Assembly: GCF_030816895.1 (NCBI RefSeq)
Contig: NZ_JAUSYL010000001.1
Coordinates: 1,426,001-1,490,000 of the forward strand
From: Clavibacter sp. B3I6
GTDB lineage: Bacteria; Actinomycetota; Actinomycetes; Actinomycetales; Microbacteriaceae
Length of the DNA: 64,000 nucleotides
Reading direction: 5' to 3'
Every line of letters begins with the position of its first letter. The first letter of the stretch is position 1. Below are positions 32,845-41,476 of the stretch, piece after piece. The position numbers and the translations under genes are program-made. The notes beneath the pieces were generated by a model that saw only the letters and a program-made list of their open reading frames with translations, had not been told where the DNA came from and made no database searches.

Positions 32845-33828
32845 CTACCCGATCGGCGCCGGCCCCAGCTCGTCCATCAGCTTCTTGATCGCCACGTACG
32901 CCTTGTTCCGGTACGCCACGAGCGCCTCCGTGCGCTCGGCGGGCACGTCGAGGTAGCCGGCGCCCGTCTTGGTGCCGTACTCCCCCGCGTCCACGTGCGC
33001 CTGGAGCGACGCCGGCGTCGCGAAGCGCTCGGGCCAGCGGGTCTGCAGCGACGCGTAGCAGAACGCGTAGACGTCGAGGCCGGCCATGTCGGCGATCGCG
33101 AACGGGCCGAACACCGGCAGGCGGAAGCCGAAGGTGGTGCGGACGATGGTGTCGATGTCCTCGGGGGTCGCGATGCCCTCCTCCACGATCTGCGTCGCCT
33201 CGTGGAACAGCGCGTACTGGAGGCGGTTGAGCACGAAGCCCGTGGAGTCCGTCACGCGCGCGGTCTCCTTGCCCGTGGCCGCCACGAGCTCCTCCACGAT
33301 CGCGATGGCCGACTCCGCCGTACCCGCGTGCGGGATCAGCTCGACGCCCGGGATGAAGGGGGCGGGGTTCGAGAAGTGCACGCCGAGGAAGCGCTCCGGG
33401 TTCGTCACGGCCTCGGCGAGCGAGGAGATGAGGATCGTGGAGGTGTTGGACCCGATGACGGCGTCGGGGCGCGCGGCCGCCGAGATCCGCCGCAGCGTCG
33501 CGTGCTTGATCTCGAGCTTCTCCGGCACGGCCTCCTCGATGAGGTCGGCGTCGGCGACGGCCTCCTCGATGGACGCGGCCGGCGTCACGTTCGCGGCGAT
33601 GCGCGCCACGGCGTCGGCCGGGAACAGCCCGTCCGCGACGAACCTCTCCGCCTCCTGGAGGAGCCGCGCGTGGTTGGCGACGGCGATCTCCTCCGAGATG
33701 TCGGCGATGCGCACCTGCGCGCCCGCGAGCGCGAGCACCTGCGCGATGCCGCCGCCCATGTAGCCGGATCCGACGATGGCGATCCTCCGGGCGGTCCCGT
33801 GCTGGGTGGTGCTGTCCTGGTCGGTCAT
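32845..33828 (-). CDS. 3-hydroxyacyl-CoA dehydrogenase-fold NAD-dependent dehydrogenase
   Basis: A 327-residue two-domain dehydrogenase. The Rossmann part (about 14-190) has AIVGSGYMGGGIAQVLALAG and the SNTSTILISSLA and GVHFSNPAPFIPGVELI segments with the catalytic His. The C-terminal all-helical domain (about 195-300) includes DSTGFVLNRLQYALFHEA. The fold covers 3-hydroxybutyryl-CoA, L-gulonate and L-carnitine dehydrogenases. No thiolase or enoyl-CoA hydratase is nearby; it is translationally coupled (ATGA, 33825-33828) to a sugar-isomerase-fold gene whose promoter carries the GntR palindrome of the erythrulose-type operon. A sugar-acid substrate is therefore more likely than an acyl-CoA. 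That is inference. Confidence 0.82.
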   Translation of the reverse strand: MTDQDSTTQHGTARRIAIVGSGYMGGGIAQVLALAGAQVRIADISEEIAVANHARLLQEAERFVADGLFPADAVARIAANVTPAASIEEAVADADLIEEAVPEKLEIKHATLRRISAAARPDAVIGSNTSTILISSLAEAVTNPERFLGVHFSNPAPFIPGVELIPHAGTAESAIAIVEELVAATGKETARVTDSTGFVLNRLQYALFHEATQIVEEGIATPEDIDTIVRTTFGFRLPVFGPFAIADMAGLDVYAFCYASLQTRWPERFATPASLQAHVDAGEYGTKTGAGYLDVPAERTEALVAYRNKAYVAIKKLMDELGPAPIG

Positions 33829-34832
33829 GACGACCCCTCCTGTCCTCGTGCGCCCTGCGGGAGCAGGGTGCGGATGTAGTCGCGGTTCTCCGCGCAGACG
33901 CCGAGGCTGTCGCCGCCGTACTGCTCGGTGAGGATGATCCCGTCGAAGCCGAGCTCGACCGCGTCGCGGATCACCTGCCGGTAGTCGATGAGACCCGACC
34001 GCATGGTGGTGGGCACCGAGGTGGCCCAGCTCCCGTCGGCGGCCTCGTCGCGCATGTAGTTCTTCACGTGCCAGTAGTTCGCGTACGGCAGCGTCTTCGC
34101 GTACAGCTCGCGCCAGCTCTCGACCGGCCGGTGCAGGCGGATGAGGTTCGCCACGTCGGGGTTGAGGCCCACGTTGTCGAGCCCGATCTCCTCGACGAGC
34201 CGCACCGCGCTGTCGGCCGTGCCGAGGTAGGTGTCCTCGTACATCTCGAGCGCCATGCGGAGGCCGAGGTCGGCGGCGTGCCGGCCGAGCTCGCGGAGGC
34301 GCGTGACGGCGGCGTCCCACACCTCGGGGTCGTCGGGGTCCTTCGGGCCCTCGGCCGTCCAGAACCACAGGGCCTTCCGCTGCGCCTCGCTGAACGGCTG
34401 GTGCAGGCCCGTGGAGAAGACGTCCATGCCCATCTCGGCGATGGCGTCGATGGTGCGGTGCGCGTAGGCGAGGTTCCGCTCCTCGTGGCCCGGCATGATC
34501 ACGCTCTGCCGCTGCAGGTGCACCGACGGGATGCCGACGCCGTGCGCGCGAGCGACGGAGACGAGCTCCTCCCGGCGGGACGGCGCGAGGTCGGCGGGCC
34601 GGATGTGGCTGTCGGCCAGCTCGGCGAGGGTGAATCCCTCGCGCGCGATGTCCGCGAACATGCGGTCCCACACGGCCGCGTCGGCGTCGTGCAGGGCGGT
34701 GCCGTCGCGGCCCACGGTGGCGAAGGAGTGGAGGCACGTGGCGATGGGCCAGTCCTCGGCGCTGAACGCGGGTCCGCCGGAGGATCCCGGGGTCGTCGCG
34801 CTCGGCGCGGGGGTGGCGGGGTTCTCCGGCAT
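33825..34832 (-). CDS. Xylose-isomerase-like TIM barrel protein, possible 3-oxo-isoapionate decarboxylase type
   Basis: A 335-residue sugar phosphate isomerase/epimerase-fold protein. Likely metal ligands lie in LRMALEMYEDTYLGTA, VGLNPDVANLIRL, NYWHVKNYMRDE and GIILTEQYGGDSLG, spaced as in the xylose isomerase-like family. It starts a two-gene unit with its own promoter and the TCCTATAGGA palindrome shared with the erythrulose-type kinase operon. Members of this fold supply erythrulose in D-apionate degradation (OiaC, decarboxylating 3-oxo-isoapionate to L-erythrulose). That function would link the two operons, but I assign it only as a hypothesis. The first ~25 residues (Pro/Ser/Thr-rich) are outside the fold. 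ATG at 34832 with GGAG five bases upstream. Confidence 0.75.
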   Translation of the reverse strand: MPENPATPAPSATTPGSSGGPAFSAEDWPIATCLHSFATVGRDGTALHDADAAVWDRMFADIAREGFTLAELADSHIRPADLAPSRREELVSVARAHGVGIPSVHLQRQSVIMPGHEERNLAYAHRTIDAIAEMGMDVFSTGLHQPFSEAQRKALWFWTAEGPKDPDDPEVWDAAVTRLRELGRHAADLGLRMALEMYEDTYLGTADSAVRLVEEIGLDNVGLNPDVANLIRLHRPVESWRELYAKTLPYANYWHVKNYMRDEAADGSWATSVPTTMRSGLIDYRQVIRDAVELGFDGIILTEQYGGDSLGVCAENRDYIRTLLPQGARGQEGSS

Positions 34833-34876
34833 GCTGCTCCATCGCGGTCGTCGGGTCCCGGATGCCCGGGATCCAG

Positions 34877-34890
34877 ATCCTATAGGAAAT
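34877..34890. promoter_or_regulatory. GntR operator ATCCTATAGGAAAT before the isomerase-fold operon
   Basis: The core TCCTATAGGA is identical to the centre of the palindrome at 27209-27220. It lies 45 bases upstream of the ATG at 34832 in the only AT-rich patch of this gap. Its presence also shows that this operon is transcribed separately from the inositol operon ending at 34930. Confidence 0.65.
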
Positions 34891-34929
34891 AGCATCCGGA
34901 CGGCCAGGGCCGCCGCGACGACCGCCGCG

Positions 34930-36846
34930 TCACCCCAGCAGCGGCCGCTGCGCCTTCCGCTTCTCGACGTACTCGGCGTGCGCGGCCTGCGTCGACGGCA
35001 TCTCGGAGACGCCCGGCACGGGCACGTCCCACCAGCCCTCGCCGTCGGGGCCGTAGACGAGCGGGTCGCTCTCGATGTGGATCATGGTCGTGCGGTCGGA
35101 CGCCTTCGCGCGCCGCACGGCCTCGCCGAGCTCGCGGGTGGCGTCGGGCCCGGGCGCGACCTCGATCACGTCGACGCCGTAGCTGCGCGCGTTCGCCGCG
35201 AGGTCCACGGGGAGCGGCTCGCGGCCCTCGAAGGCGCGCGTCGCGGGGTCGAGCGAGCGGTACCGGGTGCCGAAGCGCTCCGTGCCGACCGTCTCGGACA
35301 GGTGCCCGATGGAGGCGTAGCCGTGGTTCTGGATCACCACGACGATGATCTTGAGGCCCTCGGCCACCGCGGTCACGAGCTCCGTGTGGAGCATGAGGTA
35401 CGAGCCGTCGCCGACCATGACGATCACGTCGCGGTCGTCGCCGAGCGCCTCCGCGCCGCGCTTGACGCCGAGGCCGCCGGGGATCTCGTAGCCCATGCAC
35501 GAGAACGCGTACTCCACGTGGTAGCCGAGCGCGTCCCGCACCCGCCAGAGCTTGTGGAGGTCGCCGGGCAGGGACCCGGCCGCCTGCACGACCACGTCGC
35601 GCGGGTCGCTCGCGGCCTGGACCGCGCCGATGATCTCCGGCTGGCCCGGCAGCGCGCCGCCGGTCGGGGCGAGCGCGCGGTCGACGGCGGCGTCCCACTC
35701 GCGCTTCTCGCGGGCGATGCGCTCCGCGTACCCGGGGTCGACGCGCGTGCCGGCGAGCGCCGCGATCAGCGCCTCCAGCGTCTCGCGCGCGTCGGCCACG
35801 ACGGGCAGCTGCGTGCCGTGCTTGTAGGCGTCGAAGGGGGCGACGTTGACGTTCACGAAGGTCACGTCCGGGCGCTGGAACGCCGTGCGGCTCGCGGTCG
35901 TGAAGTCGGAGTAGCGCGTGCCGATGCCGATGACGACGTCGGCCTCGGCGGCGAGGCGGTTCGCGGCCGTGGATCCGGTCGCGCCGATGCCGCCGAGGTG
36001 CTGCGGGTGGTCCCACGTGAGCGCGCCGCCGCCGGCCTGCGTCGTGCCGACGGGGATCCCCGTGGCCTCGGCGAAGCGGAGCAGCGCCTCCTCGGCCGCG
36101 GAGTAGATCACGCCGCCGCCCGCGACGATGAACGGGGTCCGGGCGTCGCGGATCGCCTGCACGGCGCGCGCCAGCGGACCGCGCTCCGGCAGCGGGCGGC
36201 GCAGGTGCCACTCGCGCGGCGCGAGGAACGCGTCGGGCACGTCGAGCGCCTCGGCCTGCACGTCCTCGGGCAGCGCGATGGTCACGGCGCCCGTCTCGGC
36301 GGGGTCGACGAGCACGCGCATGGCCGCCAGCGCGATCGAGTACAGCTGCTCGGGCCGCTGCACGCGGTCGAAGAAGCGCGAGAGCGGGCGGAACGCGTCG
36401 TTCACGGTGATGCCGATGTCGTGCGGCATCTCGAGCTGCTGCAGCACCGGATCCGCGACCCGGGTCGCGAAGGTGTCGCTCGGCAGGAGGAGCGCCGGCA
36501 GCCGGTTCGCCGTGGCGAGGGCCGCGCCCGTGAGCATGTTCGCCGCTCCCGGCCCGACGGAGGCGGCGCTCGCGTAGGTCGCGAGCCGCCGGTGCATGCG
36601 CGCGAAGCCGACCGACTGGTGCACCATCGCCTGCTCGTTGCGGGCCTGGTGGTACGGCATGAGGTCGGGATCCTGCGCATTCGCCTGCATGAGCGCCTGG
36701 CCGATGCCCGCGACGTTGCCGTGGCCGAAGATCCCGAAGACGCCGGGGATCGTGCGCTCGCGGTGGTCGCCGTCGACCGTCCACTGGTTCGCGAGGAACG
36801 CGACGAGCGCCTGGCTGACGGTCATGCGGGTGGTGGGCTCGGTCAT
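34930..36846 (-). CDS. iolD: 3D-(3,5/4)-trihydroxycyclohexane-1,2-dione hydrolase
   Basis: A 638-residue thiamine diphosphate enzyme that opens the inositol ring, giving 5-deoxy-D-glucuronate. The N-terminal ThDP domain has FGIFGHGNVAGIGQAL and the activating Glu in YHQARNEQAMVHQSVGFAR. The C-terminal domain has the GDG..N motif (VMVGDGSYLMLHTEL through IQNHGYASIG) that holds ThDP and Mg2+. FSCMGYEIPGGLGVKRG is typical of IolD. Length matches the family (about 640). The ATG at 36846 overlaps the iolB stop (ATGA). It is the last gene of the minus-strand iolC-Cgl0159-iolA-iolB-iolD operon. Confidence 0.95.
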   Translation of the reverse strand: MTEPTTRMTVSQALVAFLANQWTVDGDHRERTIPGVFGIFGHGNVAGIGQALMQANAQDPDLMPYHQARNEQAMVHQSVGFARMHRRLATYASAASVGPGAANMLTGAALATANRLPALLLPSDTFATRVADPVLQQLEMPHDIGITVNDAFRPLSRFFDRVQRPEQLYSIALAAMRVLVDPAETGAVTIALPEDVQAEALDVPDAFLAPREWHLRRPLPERGPLARAVQAIRDARTPFIVAGGGVIYSAAEEALLRFAEATGIPVGTTQAGGGALTWDHPQHLGGIGATGSTAANRLAAEADVVIGIGTRYSDFTTASRTAFQRPDVTFVNVNVAPFDAYKHGTQLPVVADARETLEALIAALAGTRVDPGYAERIAREKREWDAAVDRALAPTGGALPGQPEIIGAVQAASDPRDVVVQAAGSLPGDLHKLWRVRDALGYHVEYAFSCMGYEIPGGLGVKRGAEALGDDRDVIVMVGDGSYLMLHTELVTAVAEGLKIIVVVIQNHGYASIGHLSETVGTERFGTRYRSLDPATRAFEGREPLPVDLAANARSYGVDVIEVAPGPDATRELGEAVRRAKASDRTTMIHIESDPLVYGPDGEGWWDVPVPGVSEMPSTQAAHAEYVEKRKAQRPLLG

Positions 36847-37844
36847 CGGCTCGGGGCTTCCTGGTCGGGGGCGGTGGCGTCGGGGGCCTCGGGGGCGGTG
36901 GCGTCGGGGGCCATGGGGCCGTCGGCGGTGGCAGCGGGCGCGGCGGTGAACGGCAGGCGCGGGTCGATCTCCTGCCCGGCCCACGTGCCGCGGATCCAGC
37001 CGTGGGCGGGGTGGTCGGCGATGAGCCAGGCGCGGTCCGCGCCGGGCCCCGCCATGACGTTGAGGTAGTAGAGGTCGTAGCCGGGCGCCGCGACCGCGGG
37101 CCCGTGGTAGCCGTACGGCACGAGCGCGACGTCGCCCGTGCGCACCACGGCGTCGATCGCGATCTCGCCCGCGGGCGACGACGACGTGTGGAAGAGGCCG
37201 AACGGGTCCGTCCCCGCGGGCGCGTCCAGCCCCCGGCCGACCGCGGACTCGAAGTAGTAGACCTCCTCGAGCCGCGACTCCTCCCCCGGCCGGTCCTCGT
37301 CGTGCTTGTGCGCGGGGTAGCTCGACCAGTTCTCGGCCGGCGTGACGACCTCGCAGACGATGAGGCGGTCGGCGTCGAGGGACCCCGGCGTGCCCGGCGT
37401 CCCGAAGTTGTGGACCTGGCGGCTCGACCGCCCGGCGCCGCGCAACTCCACGGACACGTCGTCGCGGGCGATCAGGCGGCTCGGCACCACGCGCGTCGCG
37501 GGCGCCTCGGCGACGGCGACGCGGCCGGATCCGGTGAGCACCGCGCTCGACGCGCACGACAGGTAGAGCACGTCCGTCGGCCCGGCGAACACGGAGGCGC
37601 GCCCGTCGAGGTCGGTGACGCGCTCGGCGCCGTCGCCCTCCCGGTGCCGCACGGCGAAGGATCCCGCGAGCGGCACGACCATGCGCTCGACGCCCGCGGC
37701 GGGCAGCTCGAGCGCGTCCCCGTCGGCCAGCACGGCGACCCGGAGGCCCGTGTGCTCCCAGCCGGGCAGGGTCGCGTCCACCACCGTCTCCCAGCCGTCC
37801 CGGCCGAGGCTCCCGCGGGGGTGCAGCCACTCGTTCGTCGTCAT
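36843..37844 (-). CDS. iolB: 5-deoxy-glucuronate isomerase
   Basis: A 333-residue bicupin enzyme that isomerises 5-deoxy-glucuronate to 2-deoxy-5-keto-gluconate. Metal-binding residues lie in the second cupin: SSYPAHKHDE (two His) followed by EEVYYFE, and later VPYGYHGP with a further His. The fold ends near residue 300. The last ~30 residues are an Ala/Pro/Asp/Thr-rich tail in which the word APDAT recurs, encoded by imperfect GGGGGC-type repeats at about 36856-36925; this tail is absent from standard IolB. Start ATG at 37844. The gap to iolA (80 bases) is the widest inside the operon. Confidence 0.93.
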   Translation of the reverse strand: MTTNEWLHPRGSLGRDGWETVVDATLPGWEHTGLRVAVLADGDALELPAAGVERMVVPLAGSFAVRHREGDGAERVTDLDGRASVFAGPTDVLYLSCASSAVLTGSGRVAVAEAPATRVVPSRLIARDDVSVELRGAGRSSRQVHNFGTPGTPGSLDADRLIVCEVVTPAENWSSYPAHKHDEDRPGEESRLEEVYYFESAVGRGLDAPAGTDPFGLFHTSSSPAGEIAIDAVVRTGDVALVPYGYHGPAVAAPGYDLYYLNVMAGPGADRAWLIADHPAHGWIRGTWAGQEIDPRLPFTAAPAATADGPMAPDATAPEAPDATAPDQEAPSR

Positions 37845-37924
37845 GCTCGTCTCCGTCGTCGTCGTCGGTGCCGCCGGGCGGCCGGGTCGTGGGGGTCGGT
37901 CGTGCCGTGCTGTTCTGTGCCGGC

Positions 37925-39430
37925 TCAGTTCTGCGGGAAGCCGAGGTCGACGCCGCCGTGCGACGGGTCGAGCCACCGGCTGGTGATCGCCTTGGCTTGC
38001 GTGAAGAACCGCACCCCCTCCGCGCCGTGGGCCTTGGTGTCGCCGAAGAGGCTCGACCGCCAGCCGCCGAACGAGAAGGTGGCGACGGGTACCGGGATGG
38101 GCACGTTGATCCCGATCATGCCGACCTGCACCTCGTTCTGGAAGCGGCGCGCAGCCCCGCCGTCGTTGGTGAAGATCGCGGTGCCGTTGCCGAACGCGCC
38201 GGCGTTGATGAGCGCCACGCCCTCCTCGTAGGTGCGCACGCGGACGACGCCGAGCACGGGCCCGAAGATCTCCTCGGTGTACGCGCGCGAGCTCGTGGGC
38301 AGCTCGTCGATGAGGGTCGGGCCGAGCCAGAAGCCGTCCGGGTCGCCGTCGACCTCGATGCCGCGGCCGTCGACCACGATCCGGGCGCCGTCCTCCTGGG
38401 CGATCTCGATGTAGGACGCCACCTTGTCGCGGTGCGCCGCGGTGACGAGCGGGCCCATGTCGCAGCCGCGTCGACCGTCGCCGACCCGCAGCGACGCCAT
38501 GCGCGTCGAGATCCGCTCGATGAGCGCGTCGGCCACGGGCTCGACCGCGACGACCACGGAGATCGCCATGCAGCGCTCGCCCGCCGAGCCGAAGCCCGCG
38601 TTGACGGCCGAGTCGGCCACCAGGTCGAGGTCGGCGTCGGGCAGGACGAGCATGTGGTTCTTGGCGCCGCCCAGGGCCTGCACGCGCTTGCCGTGCTTCG
38701 TGCCCGTCTCGTAGACGTACTGGGCGATGGGCGTGGATCCGACGAACGAGATCGCGCGCACGTCCGGGTGCGTGAGCAGCCCGTCCACCGCCTCCTTGTC
38801 GCCGTTCAGCACCGTGAAGACGCCGTCCGGGAGTCCCGCGCGCTTCCAGAGCTCGGCCATCCAGATGGCGGCGCTCGGGTCCTTCTCGCTGGGCTTCAGC
38901 ACCACGGTGTTGCCGGCGGCGATCGCGATGGGGAAGAACCACATCGGCACCATGGCCGGGAAGTTGAAGGGCGAGATGATCCCGACCACGCCGAGCGGCT
39001 GCTTGGTCGAGTACACGTCCACGCCCGTGGACACCTGCTCGGAGTACTCGCCCTTGAGGTGGTGCGCGAGGCCGGTGGCGAACTCCACGACCTCCTGCCC
39101 GCGCGTGATCTCGCCGAGCGCGTCGCTCACGACCTTGCCGTGCTCCGACGTGATGATCTCCGCCAGCTCGCCCTTCTCGGCCTCCAGCAGCTCGCGGAAG
39201 CGGAAGAGGATCGCCTGCCGCTTGGCGAGCGAGAGGTCGCGCCAGGCCGGGAAGGCCGCGTGCGCCGAGGCGATGGCGCGCTGGATCTCGTCCTGGCCCG
39301 CGAGCGCGACCTCCTTCGTGACGACGCCGCGGGCGGGGTCGTGGACGGGGGCGGTGCGGCCGGAGGTCGAGGGCGAGCGGGCGCCGTCGATCCAGTGCGG
39401 GACGACGGGGAGCGGGGCGGTGTCGGTCAT
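37925..39430 (-). CDS. iolA: Malonate/methylmalonate semialdehyde dehydrogenase (CoA-acylating)
   Basis: A 501-residue aldehyde dehydrogenase of the MMSDH branch that converts malonate semialdehyde to acetyl-CoA, CO2 and NADH, the last step of inositol degradation. The branch signature SPFNFPAMVPMWFFPIAIAAGNT is at about 152-174 and the nucleophile is in GFGSAGERCMAIS (Cys about 288). GGAKNHMLVLPDAD replaces the usual glutamate-containing motif, as expected for CoA-dependent enzymes that lack the general base. IGINVPIPVPVATFSFGGWRSSLFGD is also MMSDH-specific. The same enzyme could serve valine catabolism, but the operon points to inositol. Confidence 0.95.
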   Translation of the reverse strand: MTDTAPLPVVPHWIDGARSPSTSGRTAPVHDPARGVVTKEVALAGQDEIQRAIASAHAAFPAWRDLSLAKRQAILFRFRELLEAEKGELAEIITSEHGKVVSDALGEITRGQEVVEFATGLAHHLKGEYSEQVSTGVDVYSTKQPLGVVGIISPFNFPAMVPMWFFPIAIAAGNTVVLKPSEKDPSAAIWMAELWKRAGLPDGVFTVLNGDKEAVDGLLTHPDVRAISFVGSTPIAQYVYETGTKHGKRVQALGGAKNHMLVLPDADLDLVADSAVNAGFGSAGERCMAISVVVAVEPVADALIERISTRMASLRVGDGRRGCDMGPLVTAAHRDKVASYIEIAQEDGARIVVDGRGIEVDGDPDGFWLGPTLIDELPTSSRAYTEEIFGPVLGVVRVRTYEEGVALINAGAFGNGTAIFTNDGGAARRFQNEVQVGMIGINVPIPVPVATFSFGGWRSSLFGDTKAHGAEGVRFFTQAKAITSRWLDPSHGGVDLGFPQN

Positions 39431-39483
39431 GGTGTCCTTCGTCGTTCGGGATCGGCAGGTGGTGCGGGCGGGGCGGTCGGGTG

Positions 39484-40432
39484 TCAGGGGCGGCCGTGCA
39501 CGAGCGCGGCGGCCTGGTCGACCGCGCGGGCGACGTCGCCGTCGGCCGGATGGAGCAGGGTCCGGCCGACGACCAGCCCGCGGACGCCGGGCAGGGCGAG
39601 CGCGTGCTCCCAGCGGGCCCAGGCGTCCTCGGCGGCGCCCTGCGGATCGCCGCCGAGCAGGAGCGTCGGCAGGGTCGTGGCGGCCATGACGCGCTCCATG
39701 TCGTCGACCACGGGCAGCTTCATCCAGGTGCGGGCGGACGAGGAGCCGAGGCCGGACGCGATGGCGATCGACGTGATGACGGCGTCGGGCGACAGGTCGT
39801 TGACGATCCGCCCGTCGCGCCACTCGCTCATGAACGGCTCCAGCATGATCCGCAGGCCGGCCCGCACCGCGTGGTCGACGGCGCGCGCGTTGGCCTCGAG
39901 GGTCCGGGCGGTGCCGGCGTCGCCGAGGGCCACGCGCACGAGCGTCTTCGCGAAGTCGAGGCCGTCGCGGACGATGCCGTCCACGTCGTAGGCGGTTGAA
40001 GCGGTCGTCCATCTCGAAGGCGGCGCCGCGGAGGCCGCCACGGTTCATGGATCCGACCACGACCTTGTCGTCGAGGAGGCCGAGCAGCGCGAGGTCGTCG
40101 ACGATGTCGGGGGTGCCGAGCACGCCGTCGACGCCGTCGCGGGTGAGGGCCGTGGCGAGGCCCGCGAGCAGCTCGTAGCGGTCGGCGAGCGCCATCGGGT
40201 CGTCGCCGACGCCGAGGGCGCCGCGGGCGGGGTGGTCGGCGGCGACGATGAGCAGGCGGCCGTCGCCGCGGATCAGCGGACGGCGGGTGCGGGCGGCGAG
40301 CGCGCGGCCGACGGCGTCGGGATCCGTGGCGCGCAGGTCGCGGAGCGCGGCGAACGCGGCCGGGAGGTCGCCCGCGCGGACGGCCTCGGCGGGCGCGGCC
40401 ACGGCGGCGGCGCGCGCGGCGGCGGCGGTCAT
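39484..40432 (-). pseudogene. Cgl0159-family (beta/alpha)8 aldolase candidate, frameshifted
   Basis: Two frames together encode one TIM-barrel protein of the type called Cgl0159 in Corynebacterium, found between iolC and iolA in actinobacterial inositol operons. It probably supplies the 2-deoxy-5-keto-gluconate-6-phosphate aldolase step (IolJ). The first part starts at the ATG at 40432 (overlapping the iolC stop) and runs to FEMDDRFN; the second continues AYDVDGIVRDGLDFAK to the stop at 39484. The total of 949 bases is one more than a multiple of three, so a single extra base near 39991-39998 breaks the gene. KTLVRVALGD and LEPFMSEW carry typical lysine and glutamate positions. A sequencing error or a real inactivation are both possible. 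Confidence 0.8.
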
Positions 40433-41406
40433 CGGAGCCCCGCGAGCACCGCGTCGACCTCGGCGGTCGTCGGCATCGCCGTCGAGCACTCGCGGCGGGA
40501 CGCGACGATGGCGCCCGCGACGTTGGCGAAGCGCAGGATGCGCTCCAGGTCCCACCCGGCGAGCAGCCCGTGCACGAGCGCGCCGCCGAAGCCGTCGCCC
40601 GCCCCGAGCCCGTTGACGACCTCCACCGGGTAGGGCGGGACCTCGACCGTCTCCTCCCGCGTCCGCGCGAGCACGCCCTTCGGTCCCTGCTTCACGATGG
40701 CGAGCTCCACCCCGCGGTCGAGCAGCGCGTCGGCGGCGCGGAGCGGATCCGTCTCCCCCACCGCGATCTCGCATTCCTCGCGGTTGCCGACGGCGACGGT
40801 CACGTGCTCGAGCGCGCGGCCGACCTCGCGGGTGGCGTCCTCGGGGGACGACCAGAACATGGGCCGGTAGTCGAGGTCGAGGACGGTGAGCGGCCGGCGG
40901 GCGCGGGCGGCCCAGGCGGCGTGGTGCGCAGTGCGGCTGGGGTCCTCGCTGAGGCCCGTGACGGTCGACCAGTGGACGCGCGCGTCGCGGATCGCGTCGA
41001 GGTCGAGCTCGTCGGCCTCGATGCAGAGGTCGGGCGCCTTCGGGCGACGGTAGAAGTAGAGCGGGAAGTCGTCCGGCGGGAAGATCTCGCAGAACGTGAC
41101 GGGCGTCGGCAGGTCGTCGACGGGCGTCACGTAGCGGGCGGAGACGCCGAGGCGCTCGAGCTCGCGCGTCACGTAGCGGCCGAAGGGGTCGTCCCCCACG
41201 CGCGAGACGAGCGCCGCGGATCGGCCGTGCCGGGCGGCGGCGACCGCCACGTTGGCCGCGCTCCCGCCGAGGTACTTGCCGAACGTCTCGACGTCCTCGA
41301 GGCCCACGCCGTCCTGGAGCGGGTAGAGGTCGACGCCGACGCGGCCGAGGGCGATCACGTCGAGGATCGGGGTCGGGGCGGGGACCGTGGTCTCGGGAGG
41401 GCGCAT
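40429..41406 (-). CDS. iolC: 5-dehydro-2-deoxygluconokinase
   Basis: A 325-residue PfkB/ribokinase family sugar kinase that phosphorylates 2-deoxy-5-keto-gluconate at C6. The N-terminal GG-motif region reads YLGGSAANVAVAAARHG (about 46-62). The C-terminal signature VNGLGAGDGFGGALVHGLL (about 268-286) provides the anion hole and catalytic Asp, with Asn in place of the more usual Asp before GxGAGD. YFYRRPKAPDLCI and the PMFWSS segment are typical of IolC. It is the first gene of the operon. The ATG at 41406 is used because the preceding codons show no family similarity. Confidence 0.94.
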   Translation of the reverse strand: MRPPETTVPAPTPILDVIALGRVGVDLYPLQDGVGLEDVETFGKYLGGSAANVAVAAARHGRSAALVSRVGDDPFGRYVTRELERLGVSARYVTPVDDLPTPVTFCEIFPPDDFPLYFYRRPKAPDLCIEADELDLDAIRDARVHWSTVTGLSEDPSRTAHHAAWAARARRPLTVLDLDYRPMFWSSPEDATREVGRALEHVTVAVGNREECEIAVGETDPLRAADALLDRGVELAIVKQGPKGVLARTREETVEVPPYPVEVVNGLGAGDGFGGALVHGLLAGWDLERILRFANVAGAIVASRRECSTAMPTTAEVDAVLAGLR

Positions 41407-41476
41407 GCGTCGGCGCTGCTTTCTCTCCGGCTGGGGAGGGGCGAGGGGCGGGTGCTGCTGTCCCTTCACCGTACCC

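Noticed and set aside
32845..33828. Fatty acid beta-oxidation role for the 3-hydroxyacyl-CoA dehydrogenase-fold protein, together with the acyl-CoA oxidase at 3262
   Set aside because: The genes are 28 kb apart, and this one is co-translated with a sugar-isomerase-fold gene and has a sugar-regulon operator. No thiolase or hydratase is near.
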